This document shows, in pieces, positions 7,401 through 13,831 of a stretch of DNA of 64,000 nucleotides. Position 1 is the stretch's first letter; the number at the start of each line of letters is the position of its first letter. The notes below the pieces were generated by a model. That model did not search any database. It saw nothing but the letters and a program-made list of their open reading frames with translations, and was not told the DNA's origin. This DNA comes from CAVQUE01 sp046290435 (GTDB lineage: Bacteria > Actinomycetota > Acidimicrobiia > Acidimicrobiales > UBA8592), in contig JBKAGO010000039.1 of the NCBI GenBank assembly GCA_046290435.1, positions 62,001 through 126,000 of the forward strand, written 5' to 3'. A program made the translations under genes and the position numbers.

Positions 7401-9136
7401 TCATCGAGGCCACCACCGGCGACGTGATCGACATCGACAACGTCGATCTCGCCGACGTCGCCACCTACGAGCTGTTGTCGGCGGGCAACTCGATCGGCGT
7501 GTTCCAGCTGGAGTCGGCACCCATGCGCAACCTGATGCGCAGTCTGGCGCCGGACAACTTCGAAGACGTCGCCGCGCTCGTCGCGCTGTATCGGCCCGGG
7601 CCGATGGCGGCCAACATGCACAACGATTACGCCGATCGCAAGAACGGCCGCAAGCCCGTCGAGTACATCCATCCCGACGCCGAGGAGCTCCTCGGCGACA
7701 CGTACGGCCTGATGATCTATCAGGAGAGCGTCATGCGGATGGCGCAGAAGTTCGCCGGCTACTCCCTCGCCGAAGCCGACTCGCTGCGCAAGGCGATGGG
7801 CAAGAAGATCCGCGAGGCCATGGAGAAGGAGCGGGCCAAGTTCGTCGACGGTGTCGTCGCCAACGGCTACGAACGCGATCTGGCCGTCTCGCTGTTCGAC
7901 ATCATCGCCCAGTTCGCCGACTACGCCTTCAACAAGAGCCACAGCTACGGCTACGGGTTCATCGCCTACCAGATCGCGTATCTCAAGGCGCACTACCCGG
8001 TGCAGTACCTGGCGGCGCTGCTGACCAGCGTCAAGTCGAACCTGGAGAAGGCGGCGGTCTACCTCAACGAGTGCCGGGTGATGGGCATCGAGGTCGTCGT
8101 GCCCGACGTAAACCGGGCCCGGATGGACTTCCACCCCGAACCCTCCGATGCCGCGACCGAGGGCTTGGGCACGATCGTGTTCGGCCTGTCGGCCATCCGC
8201 AACGTCGGCGAGGGCCTCGTCGAGCTTTTGTTGGCCGAACGCGACGCCAACGGTCCCTTCGTCGACTTCTTCGACTTCTGCGAACGCGTCGACACCCAGG
8301 TGCTGAACAAGCGCACCATCGAGGCGATGATCAAGGCCGGCACCTTCGACTCGCTGGGGCATCCCCGTCAGGGCCTGCTGATGGTGTTCGAGCAGATCAT
8401 CGACCAGGTCGTGGCCCGCCGACGCGAACGCGACATGGGCATCATGACGCTGTTCGGCGATGCCGAGGGCGGCGCCGTGTTCGACGAGCGCATCGCCATC
8501 CCCGCTGCCGAGTTCGACAAGTCGCGGCGCCTCGCGAACGAGAAGGAGATGCTCGGTCTCTACATCTCGGACCATCCGCTGCTGGGCGTCGAGGCGGCGC
8601 TGCGGCGGCGCTGCGATGCCACCATCGCCGACGCCGAGACGCTCGAGGACGGCGCGGTGCGCAACATCGGCGGGGTGGTCACGGGCCTGCAGAAGAAGTG
8701 GACGAAGAAGGGCGAGCTGATGGCCGTCTTCGTGCTGGAGGACCTCGTCGGTTCGATGGAGGTCATGGTCTTCCCGCGCACGATGCAGGAGATCGGCTAC
8801 AAGCTCGAAGACGACAAGGTCGTGATGATCCGCGGTCGTCTCGACAAGCGAGACGACGCACCGAAGCTCATCTGCATGGAGGTCGAGCTCTTCGACGCCG
8901 ACCAGGCCAGCGACGCCCCGCCGCTGCGGGTCCGGGTGCCGTCGTCGGGTCTGCGCCCGCAGCTGGTGGCAGCGCTCAAGTCGCTGCTGGCCGAGCATCC
9001 CGGCGATTCCGAGGTGTTCATCCACCTGGGCGCCGAGAAGGTCATCCGCCTCCCCGACGACTTCAGCGTCGACCCCCAACGCGGCCTGGTGGCCGAGCTC
9101 CGGGTCCTGCTCGGAGCCGACGCAGTCCTGGTCTGA
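4463..9136 (+). CDS. dnaE: DNA polymerase III alpha subunit DnaE interrupted by an intein
   Basis: This is the replicative polymerase subunit. The precursor is 1,557 residues; removing the 378-residue intein leaves 1,179, normal for actinobacterial DnaE1. Domains in order are PHP (FTHLHVHTEYSMLDGASR, GMTDHGNMYG), palm with the catalytic triad in PDIDMDFD (about precursor residue 790), fingers, a C-terminal helix-hairpin-helix region, and an OB fold (about 1,370-1,450). The intein sits early, inside the PHP domain after KPR, at the Cys that begins CDWEV. I chose GTG 4463 because it gives the standard start just before FTHLHVH and has GAGAGAGG 11 bases upstream; in-frame GTG 4442 and TTG 4421 are alternatives. 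Active polymerase depends on splicing. Confidence 0.95.
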   Translation: MSSSFTHLHVHTEYSMLDGASRLDELVAAAAADGQPALGMTDHGNMYGTLDFYRACRAQGVKPIIGTEAYMAHESRHERPPRRGRVDDSGGEVDGGAKLYYHLILLAENNVGYKNLIQIASRAYMEGYYYKPRCLRAGQEIVTPDGMKRIEDLEVGDLVLTHKGRFRPVLQTMRRHHRGEIHGVVLNNRYSRITWMTGEHPVLVRDGAGNRRWVEARDLEAGRPGRSDGVHNWRSWACLPKVATDESVTEIDVAPHLTWTRAEGRPDTWQRVTERRTIGPTRHFAQLAETIKLDEDFGWFLGLYIAEGYATANEVRWATHLDERDAAERCAEMVRRLTGTPATVSTRADREDYRGLDVRASSTLLAQLLKSLCGTGAGAKVIPSFVWNAPESFQRAVLEGIFDGDGAYHDDCTIFTQTSERLAWQVRMLRASLHDDFASVERCELTDPNHADQYRSNYSPRTALSYRRTLADDDHVYRPIAEVVTEHYDGFVYNIEVAEDHSYVSDFTIHNCDWEVLEDHSEGVIATTGCLGGHVLQSLMRGDERDAIEKAARLQDIFGRDNLFVEIQDHGIPEQRRTNPQLMEIARRIGAPLLATNDSHYTHQHDHQAHDALLCVQTGSLMSDPDRFKFEGDQHYLKSAREMRSLFRDIEVACDNSLWIAERCDVEIEFGKPLLPDFPLPEGFADDDAYLEHLTFEGARKRWGDQLPDEVVERLAYELKVISDMGFSSYFLITWDLIKFARDRGIRVGPGRGSAAGCAVAYTLWITDLDPIKYDLLFERFLNPSRVSMPDIDMDFDSRYRDEMIRYAAERYGRDHVAQIVTFSQIKARAAVRDAARVLGYPYAVGDRVAKAMPPLVMGRDTPLYACLEEHPKFADGYKMAADLRAMVESDSDVAKVVEVAKGLEGLRRQDGIHAAAVVITKDPLTEYLPIQRKPEAGKPIEEAPVVTQYEMHGVEDLGLLKMDFLGLRNLDIIDDALELIEATTGDVIDIDNVDLADVATYELLSAGNSIGVFQLESAPMRNLMRSLAPDNFEDVAALVALYRPGPMAANMHNDYADRKNGRKPVEYIHPDAEELLGDTYGLMIYQESVMRMAQKFAGYSLAEADSLRKAMGKKIREAMEKERAKFVDGVVANGYERDLAVSLFDIIAQFADYAFNKSHSYGYGFIAYQIAYLKAHYPVQYLAALLTSVKSNLEKAAVYLNECRVMGIEVVVPDVNRARMDFHPEPSDAATEGLGTIVFGLSAIRNVGEGLVELLLAERDANGPFVDFFDFCERVDTQVLNKRTIEAMIKAGTFDSLGHPRQGLLMVFEQIIDQVVARRRERDMGIMTLFGDAEGGAVFDERIAIPAAEFDKSRRLANEKEMLGLYISDHPLLGVEAALRRRCDATIADAETLEDGAVRNIGGVVTGLQKKWTKKGELMAVFVLEDLVGSMEVMVFPRTMQEIGYKLEDDKVVMIRGRLDKRDDAPKLICMEVELFDADQASDAPPLRVRVPSSGLRPQLVAALKSLLAEHPGDSEVFIHLGAEKVIRLPDDFSVDPQRGLVAELRVLLGADAVLV
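4862..5995 (+). mobile_element. DnaE intein with LAGLIDADG homing endonuclease domain
   Basis: A protein intron lies in frame in dnaE. It begins with Cys1 (CLRAGQEIVTPDG, splicing block A), has the block B TxxH motif (TGEHPVLV), block F (YNIEVAEDHSYV) and ends with HN before extein Cys+1 (block G). All catalytic residues for standard Cys/Asn splicing are present. Between the splicing halves are two LAGLIDADG motifs: FLGLYIAEGY near intein residue 165 and VLEGIFDGDGAY near 263, each keeping its acidic residue. The endonuclease is therefore probably intact and the element could still home. Flanking exteins read YYKPR and CDWEVLEDHSEG, which join seamlessly. Confidence 0.93.
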
Positions 9137-9148
9137 GAACTCTCATCC

Positions 9149-9204
9149 GAAACCACTCGCTGCGTTCCGGAAACCTTCATTCCGGCGCGAAGAGTGGCGG
9201 TTTC
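9149..9204. terminator. Possible two-way terminator hairpin between dnaE and the toxin gene
   Basis: GAAACC and ACTC pair with GAGT and GGTTTC across a short bulge, followed by TCTC. It lies between two convergent genes. The stem is imperfect and the U-tract short. Confidence 0.3.
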
Positions 9205-9206
9205 TC

Positions 9207-9485
9207 TCAGTCGGTTCGGTACGCGTCGGCTCGTGCGAACACACCGACGACGGAGACGCTGCGAAGCTGCGGGTCGATCCTGTAGATCACCCGGTACGTC
9301 CCTCGCCGGGCGCTGTATCGGTCGTCCAATGGGGGACGGAGTCGCTTCCCCACGCGATGAGGGTTGTCGAGCAGTGGTCCGATGATGAACTCGAACGCCG
9401 CGACGGCAACCGCCTCGGGCAAGTGCTCGGAGAGCTGCCGTCGTGCCGATGGCGCAACGATCAGTTCCCAGCGGGTGTCGGTCAC
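9207..9485 (-). CDS. RelE/ParE-family toxin
   Basis: This 92-residue protein has the RelE/ParE fold pattern: an N-terminal strand and helices (WELIVAPSARRQLSEHLPE), a middle NPHRVGKRL block, and the C-terminal strands GTYRVIYRIDPQLRSVSVV. RelE members cut mRNA on the ribosome while ParE members poison gyrase; the Arg-rich GTYRVIYRI form is common in RelE-like proteins, but the target is not provable. The GTG at 9485 overlaps the antitoxin stop by four bases, so the toxin is made from the same mRNA after the antitoxin. Confidence 0.85.
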   Translation of the reverse strand: MTDTRWELIVAPSARRQLSEHLPEAVAVAAFEFIIGPLLDNPHRVGKRLRPPLDDRYSARRGTYRVIYRIDPQLRSVSVVGVFARADAYRTD

Positions 9486-9760
9486 CGCTGTCGCGCGCGC
9501 ATCGCAGCTCGTAGCGTCTCTTCGCTCTCGCCTCTGCCGGCGGCGAGTTCGGCATCGGCCTCGGTGAGCGCACGAACCATGTCACTGTCGGCAAGGAGGG
9601 CGATCGTCTCCTCGAGGCTCTCGAGGTCGTCGACGGCAACCAGTACTGCGGTGGGTCGGCCGTGCACGGTGACGGTCACCCGTTCGTGTTGGGTTCCCAC
9701 CTGAGCGACGAGCTCGGAGAGGTGGGCCTTGACATCAGCGAGGGAACGCGTCTCCGACAT
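9482..9760 (-). CDS. Phd/YefM-family antitoxin
   Basis: The 92-residue protein has a Phd/YefM N-terminus (SETRSLADVKAHLSELVAQV, then VTVTVHGRPTAVLVAVDDL) that dimerises and binds DNA, and an acidic/Arg-rich C-terminal tail likely to wrap the toxin. Three in-frame ATGs exist (9778, 9766, 9760). I prefer 9760 because the promoter TTGACC-N17-CATACT ends 7 bases upstream, so the mRNA would begin at or near this codon. The start region lies inside a 26-bp palindrome, a natural operator for autoregulation by the antitoxin or the complex. Confidence 0.85.
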   Translation of the reverse strand: MSETRSLADVKAHLSELVAQVGTQHERVTVTVHGRPTAVLVAVDDLESLEETIALLADSDMVRALTEADAELAAGRGESEETLRAAMRARQR

Positions 9761-9781
9761 GGTCATAAGTATGACCATGTC
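9756..9781. promoter_or_regulatory. 26-bp palindromic operator of the Phd/RelE module
   Basis: Two perfect 12-bp arms, GACATGGTCATA and TATGACCATGTC, flank a 2-base centre. The site covers the -10 element and the antitoxin start codons, as expected for conditional autorepression. Confidence 0.75.
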
Positions 9782-9796
9782 TTGTCGGAAGGTCAA
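9768..9796 (-). promoter_or_regulatory. Promoter of the antitoxin-toxin operon
   Basis: On the minus strand TTGACC (9796-9791) and CATACT (9773-9768) are 17 bases apart. The predicted start of transcription falls on or next to the ATG at 9760. Confidence 0.6.
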
Positions 9797-9839
9797 CCTG
9801 GGGTCATCCTGCTGCGCTGGGGCAGTCTCCCAGGAGGAC

Positions 9840-10233
9840 CATGGGGACGGAGAGCCTTGCGACTCGGCGATGATCGTGTCGCAGATCGGGGTCCCGTCAT
9901 CGGTCGTCGCTCCGTCGCCGCGGACATGGAAGATCACCTCGGTGTCGACGCGTCCGGTGCCCTCGTCGAGGATCTCGGCGATCGCGTCGGCGTACTGGGC
10001 AGCGGTCGACGGGTAGCTGCCGTCTGCTTCGCGGCGGGCCTTGGCGCCCGCGGACGCGTCCGACGCCCCAGCTCGACACCGCAAAGCTCCAGCTGAGCGA
10101 CGCGCCCGCCGATCACCCCCGAAACCGCAAAGGCCCTGGTCAGCGGCGCGTCCGCTGACGCGTCCGGCGCTTCGAGGGAGGCGCATATCGCCGGATACCG
10201 AGTGGCGGGATGTGGGTCTGTGGCCGTAGACAT
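9840..10233 (-). pseudogene. Decayed gene remnant, possibly DUF222/HNH-type
   Basis: Two reading frames carry protein-like sequence that does not join. From 10233 one frame reads MSTATDPHPATRYPAICASL and continues to about 10050. A second frame then reads YADAIAEILDEGTGRVDTEV and VRGDGATTDDGTPI, which resembles the middle of DUF222/HNH (13E12-type) proteins common in actinobacteria. No HNH core remains and sequence similarity appears to stop near 9840. I read this as a frameshifted, truncated gene between two toxin-antitoxin modules. The family link rests on recall of motif style, not on a search. Confidence 0.35.
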
Positions 10234-10246
10234 GCGGCGGCCCGTA

Positions 10247-10269
10247 TATGATGGATTGTCACTCTCATA
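10247..10269. promoter_or_regulatory. Short inverted repeat at the vapBC promoter
   Basis: TATGA (10247-10251) and TCATA (10265-10269) are mirror arms; the right arm runs into the TACAAT -10 element (10268-10273). It could be the antitoxin operator. Confidence 0.3.
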
Positions 10270-10273
10270 CAAT
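10268..10273 (+). promoter_or_regulatory. -10 element of the AbrB/PIN operon
   Basis: TACAAT, followed by a short leader with AGAGG (10282-10286) 6 bases before the GTG at 10293. Unlike most promoters here, this one yields an SD-led mRNA. Confidence 0.45.
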
Positions 10274-10292
10274 GCGAATCCAGAGGTGCGAC

Positions 10293-10538
10293 GTGTCGAC
10301 GAGCTACGTGATGAAGGTCTCCCGGAACGGCCAGGTTTCGATTCCCGCGGAGACGCGGTCGCGCTGGGGTAGCGAGCGGGTGGTGATCGTGGATCTTGGA
10401 GATCGAATCGTGGTCCGACCGTTACCTGATGATCCAGTGGGCGCGCTGCGCGGGAAGTACCGGGGTATCGGCCCCGACAGTGACACGTCTCGTCAGATCG
10501 AGCGCGAGGCTGCAGCCGCTCGTGAGCGTGGCGGATGA
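10293..10538 (+). CDS. AbrB/MazE/SpoVT-type antitoxin (VapB-like)
   Basis: This 81-residue protein has the swapped-hairpin AbrB DNA-binding motif at its N-terminus (MKVSRNGQVSIPAETRSRWG, then RVVIVDLGDRIVVRPL) and a charged C-terminal tail for toxin binding. The GTG at 10293 is preferred because AGAGG lies 6 bases upstream; an ATG at 10311 and an in-frame ATG at 10248 are less likely. Its stop overlaps the toxin start (ATGA). It should neutralise the downstream PIN nuclease and repress its own promoter. Confidence 0.85.
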   Translation: MSTSYVMKVSRNGQVSIPAETRSRWGSERVVIVDLGDRIVVRPLPDDPVGALRGKYRGIGPDSDTSRQIEREAAAARERGG

Positions 10539-10972
10539 TTCTCGACGCGTACGCGGTGGTGGCTTTCTTGCGTGGCGAACCCGCTGCCGAAGAGGTCGAA
10601 ACCCTGCTGGTCGGCAATCCGGGAGCGTCGTTGACCGTAGTGGGTGTCGCCGAAGTCCTCGACAGGCTGGTTCGCCTCGGGAATGCCGATGAGGAAATCG
10701 CGGTGTTGGATCTGGCTCAGCTTTCCCTGACTGAACCAGAGCCGCTCGAGGCGTCGGTCGCGGTAGCGGCGGGCCTGTTGCGAGCCCGGCACTACCACCG
10801 GACTCAATGCGCAGTGAGCCTCGCTGACTGCATCGCCGCCGAAGTCGCTCGCGCAACGGCGGCACCGGTAGCAACAAGTGATCCGCATCTCCTCGACGTG
10901 TGCACCACCGAGGGGATTGCGGTCGAGGTGCTCCCCGATAGTCAGGGGCGTCGCTGGACGCCTGGCGAATGA
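10535..10972 (+). CDS. vapC: VapC-like PIN-domain ribonuclease toxin
   Basis: The 145-residue PIN protein carries the expected acidic residues for Mg-dependent RNA cleavage: D4 (MILDAYAVVAFL), E40 (VGVAEVLDRL), D98 (SLADCIAAE) and D116 (VATSDPHLLD). VapC enzymes typically cut tRNA or rRNA. It is translationally coupled to the AbrB-type antitoxin by a 4-base overlap. The catalytic set looks complete, so the toxin is probably active. Confidence 0.9.
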   Translation: MILDAYAVVAFLRGEPAAEEVETLLVGNPGASLTVVGVAEVLDRLVRLGNADEEIAVLDLAQLSLTEPEPLEASVAVAAGLLRARHYHRTQCAVSLADCIAAEVARATAAPVATSDPHLLDVCTTEGIAVEVLPDSQGRRWTPGE

Positions 10973-11186
10973 GCAGTATCGATCGCCACACCAGGCCACT
11001 TCGCCGGGAGTGCAGTGCTGGCGCGCCCGTCCGAGGTCGGGACTATCGAGTGCCCTTGATATGCCCTCGGCCCCGCCCTCGCCCGATCGATACGTGCCGT
11101 TCCTGAGCGGGTCATCCGGGCTGGACGTGAGCTGATCTGGGTGTCCGCGATCGGCACTTCGGGGATGTTCGCTCCAGGTCGTTGGG

Positions 11187-11561
11187 TTATGGGACAAACT
11201 CCACACGCACCGCATCAGTGGCGACAGGTTGCTCAAGCCTGAGAGTGAGTGTGCTCTCATGGTCGACAGCGGCACATTCGTCGGTCGCCGCCTGCTCGAC
11301 TTTGATCGTCAGACGTTCGGCGGTCCCCTCGAGCTCGATGTCGATATCAGCGGGACAACCGCGTGGGAACCACATGACCGTCAGTGTCGACTCGTCCGGT
11401 GAAGCGATCCGGGCCTTCTCGAAACCATCGAAGCGCTCCGGGTTCGGGGCTTCGTACACGATGTCGTAGTCCCAGCTCGCGACCACACCCGGGAGCGAAG
11501 CCGAAGACCCACACGCGGCGATGGCCAGAGTCGTGAACAGTCCACCGGCGAAGAGCCTCAT
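11187..11561 (-). CDS. Putative lipoprotein of unknown function
   Basis: A 124-residue secreted protein begins with a signal peptide (MRLFAGGLFTTLAIAACGSS) ending in a lipobox IAAC, so it should be lipidated and processed by signal peptidase II. The mature part is acidic, rich in beta-strand patterns (STLTVMWFPRGCPADIDIEL) and has two further Cys that could form a disulfide. I chose ATG 11561 because the lipobox position is then ideal and GGTGGA precedes it. No family is recognised. Confidence 0.7.
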   Translation of the reverse strand: MRLFAGGLFTTLAIAACGSSASLPGVVASWDYDIVYEAPNPERFDGFEKARIASPDESTLTVMWFPRGCPADIDIELEGTAERLTIKVEQAATDECAAVDHESTLTLRLEQPVATDAVRVEFVP

Positions 11562-11959
11562 TCCACCGGCGGTAGCTCCCGCTCGCCGACCCCGAACGCC
11601 GGGTCGGGGACGCTCTTGAATCACGGGGACGCACCGACGCTACGCCCACGAGAGCACAGATCCGGCAATCGCGCGCACGGTCGACAGCTCCGATGCCGCA
11701 CATATCGCGAGCGCCGTAACGCCGGCCAGGACGTCATCGAGGCGCACCAGTTCGGCCCCTATGTGCGGGTCCCATCCAGCGCCGACGACCCTCGAACGGT
11801 CACGGAGCGCGAGCGCAAGGGCGGGAGCGCGCCGCTGCCGACCGCCGATCCACGGTGGAGGGCTCCGAAGGCTGGTGGGAATGATTCTCAGCTTGCGCGT
11901 TTGCGTCGTCGCGGCTGGACTGTTTTCCGCTGTTCGGAGAGATCGGGGGCCTGCCAGGC
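11562..11959. other. 398 bases without a supported gene
   Basis: I see no gene with a credible start. A minus-strand frame ending near 11640 has a hydrophobic stretch (DDVLAGVTALAICAASEL) that may be a gene fragment, but it lacks a start and context. The last 90 bases are less GC-rich and may hold the promoter of the next gene; no clear -10/-35 pair was found. Confidence 0.4.
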
Positions 11960-12631
11960 ATGGCGATCGAGGTGGAGACAAAGGACTGCACGGCTGTGAC
12001 CGATGCAGAGCTCGACGAGTTGGCCGCGCTGTGCGCGGAGTGTCGACACAACTGCACGGTCGGGCTGTTGTCGAAACAGACCGAGGAGTGGGTGCTGCTC
12101 ACGACCGCCCGCGAACGAGGGAAGCTGCGAGGCTTCGTCTTCAGCACCCTCGAGCGCATCGGCGGGACGCCCAGCGTGATCATGGGGGTCGGAGCCGTCG
12201 GACGCACGGCCCGCCGTTCCACGGTCATCCGGGCGCTCATGGCCGAGATGTACCACCGGGCCCTGATGGCGTTCCCCGACGAAGACGTCATCATCGGCAC
12301 CCGTATCGACGACATCGCGGGGTTCGAGATCTTCGACGGCCTCGACGAGGTCGTGCCCCGACCGGGCTACCGGCCCTCGGGCGAGGAGCGGGCCTGGGCC
12401 CGGCGCTTCGCGAAGCGCTTCGGCCTCGATGCCGCTGCACTCGATGACCGGTCCTTCGTCGTCACCGGCGATGCCAGCCCTCCGTGTGTGTTCGATCACG
12501 AGTCGGCCAAGCCCGAGAAGCTCCCGGTCGAGCTCGCCTGCTGCCTCGACGGGATCGACACCGACCACGGCGATCACCTCGTCACGTTCGCGTGGGTCAG
12601 CGCCGAACGACTCGTGAAGCTCGGCAGCTGA
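11960..12631 (+). CDS. Conserved-looking protein of unknown function
   Basis: This 223-residue protein is soluble, with a CAECRHNC cluster near residue 29 that might bind metal or form disulfides. The centre (LRGFVFSTLERIGGTPSVIM, then RALMAEMYHRALMAFPDEDV) loosely resembles a GNAT acetyltransferase fold, but I do not see the acetyl-CoA signature, so no function is assigned. Codon pattern and length support a real gene. It runs directly into the nitroreductase-like gene, with the two reading frames overlapping or abutting, so they are probably co-expressed. Confidence 0.65.
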   Translation: MAIEVETKDCTAVTDAELDELAALCAECRHNCTVGLLSKQTEEWVLLTTARERGKLRGFVFSTLERIGGTPSVIMGVGAVGRTARRSTVIRALMAEMYHRALMAFPDEDVIIGTRIDDIAGFEIFDGLDEVVPRPGYRPSGEERAWARRFAKRFGLDAAALDDRSFVVTGDASPPCVFDHESAKPEKLPVELACCLDGIDTDHGDHLVTFAWVSAERLVKLGS

Positions 12632-13251
12632 CGCCCTCCGACGACCCGGCGGCCTGGTTCGGCGCCCTCGTTCGGGGGCGTCGCATGACCCGAGCCTTCC
12701 TCCACCAGCCCCTCGAGGACGGCCAGGTCGACGCGCTGATCGACCTGGCCCGGCGGAGCCCCGCCGCGGGCAACACCGCGGGCGTCGAATATCTGGTGCT
12801 CACCGGCAACAACACCACCCGCTACTGGGACACCACGCTGGCGCCCGAGCGGAGGGCCGATTTCCCGTGGCCACGCCTGCTGGCGGCCCCGGCCATAATC
12901 GTCCCCTGGGTCGACCCGGCGGCGTACGTCGCCCGTTATGGCGAGGCCGACAAGGCCCGCACGGGCCTGGGAGCCGACGTAGCCGCCTGGCAGGTGCCGT
13001 ACTGGTGGGTCGACGGGGGCATGGCCGCAATGTCGATCCTGCTGGCAGCGGAGGCCGCCGGCCTGGGCGCGCTGTTCTTCGGGCTCTTCGAACACGAAGA
13101 CGCCGTGCGCACCGCCTTCGGTGTGCCCGACGGTCGCCGAGCGGTGGGGGCCATCGCCATCGGTCATCGCGCCCCCGAGCAACGCCGGTCGGCATCGGCG
13201 GCACGGGGCCGCCCCGCGCTCGACACCGTCATCCACCGGGGCCGCTGGTAG
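12592..13251 (+). CDS. Nitroreductase-family flavoprotein
   Basis: Nitroreductases bind FMN and reduce nitro compounds, quinones or flavins with NAD(P)H. The family start pattern is visible in ALVRGRRMTRAFLHQPL followed by ARRSPAAGNTAGVEYLVL (FMN-binding region), and the C-terminal LLAAEAAGLGALFFGLF and AIAIGH blocks match. The start is uncertain: ATG 12685 would remove conserved residues, so I used the in-frame GTG 12592, which overlaps the upstream gene by 40 bases. A CTG at 12628 overlapping the upstream stop is another possibility. The substrate is unknown. Confidence 0.75.
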   Translation: MGQRRTTREARQLTPSDDPAAWFGALVRGRRMTRAFLHQPLEDGQVDALIDLARRSPAAGNTAGVEYLVLTGNNTTRYWDTTLAPERRADFPWPRLLAAPAIIVPWVDPAAYVARYGEADKARTGLGADVAAWQVPYWWVDGGMAAMSILLAAEAAGLGALFFGLFEHEDAVRTAFGVPDGRRAVGAIAIGHRAPEQRRSASAARGRPALDTVIHRGRW

Positions 13252-13290
13252 TGGCCCCGCCGTCCAACGGCGCGCCATGGCCCCAACCGC

Positions 13291-13296
13291 TACGAT
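13291..13296 (+). promoter_or_regulatory. -10 element of the DUF35/thiolase operon
   Basis: TACGAT lies 35 bases before the ATG at 13331; a short leader with GGAGG (13322-13326) follows. Confidence 0.4.
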
Positions 13297-13330
13297 CGCG
13301 GATCGTTCGCACCCCCGCTCCGGAGGACCA

Positions 13331-13738
13331 ATGGCGCAGACCGCCGAGACCGACACGCCCGCAGGGCAGATCCCGTTCGTCGACTACCTGGTGCTCGGCG
13401 ACGAGCCCTACCTCCAGGCTCACGAGTGCACCAGCTGCGGCGCCCGCTACTTCGACCGTCGCAACGCATGCGCCAGCTGCTTCGGCACCGAATTCGTGCC
13501 CGCTCGGGTCGACGACCACGGCGAGGTCACCAGCTTCACCATCGTGTCGATGGGCCCGCAGCCGTATGTGTCGGCCATCGTCGACTGCGGTGGCACCAGC
13601 GTCCGGTGCACACTGGTGGGCGTCGAGCCCGACCCCGAGCACGTGACGCTGGGGATGAAAGTGAAGCTCGTGACGTATTCGATGGGCACCGACGCCGAGG
13701 GTGTCGAGGCCATCGCATTCGGGTTCGGTCCGGCCTGA
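13331..13738 (+). CDS. DUF35 zinc-ribbon/OB-fold protein, thiolase partner
   Basis: This 135-residue protein has the DUF35 layout: an N-terminal rubredoxin-like zinc ribbon with CTSCG and CASCF, then an OB fold (GEVTSFTIVSM to VTLGMKVKLVTYSM). Such proteins bind acyl-CoA and act as obligate partners of thiolase-like enzymes in sterol or fatty acyl-CoA metabolism. The thiolase-like gene directly follows, 93 bases on, which supports a complex. The ATG at 13331 has GGAGG 4 bases upstream. Confidence 0.88.
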   Translation: MAQTAETDTPAGQIPFVDYLVLGDEPYLQAHECTSCGARYFDRRNACASCFGTEFVPARVDDHGEVTSFTIVSMGPQPYVSAIVDCGGTSVRCTLVGVEPDPEHVTLGMKVKLVTYSMGTDAEGVEAIAFGFGPA

Positions 13739-13770
13739 CCCCAGCGGTCGGCATCACCAGACAGGTTCGT

Positions 13771-13812
13771 GGCGGGTCCTCCCGCCGACATTCGATGGCG
13801 GGTCCGCCCGCC
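13771..13812. repeat. Tandem twin hairpins between the DUF35 and thiolase genes
   Basis: Two nearly identical hairpins stand 10 bases apart: GGCGGG-TCCT-CCCGCC (13771-13786) and GGCGGG-TCCG-CCCGCC (13797-13812). They may adjust relative expression or stabilise the mRNA for the downstream gene. Confidence 0.5.
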
Positions 13813-13831
13813 GGGCAAGGAAGGCAGAACG

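Noticed and set aside
6815..9079. A 754-codon minus-strand frame across dnaE
   Set aside because: It is a shadow of dnaE with biased composition and no recognisable motif.
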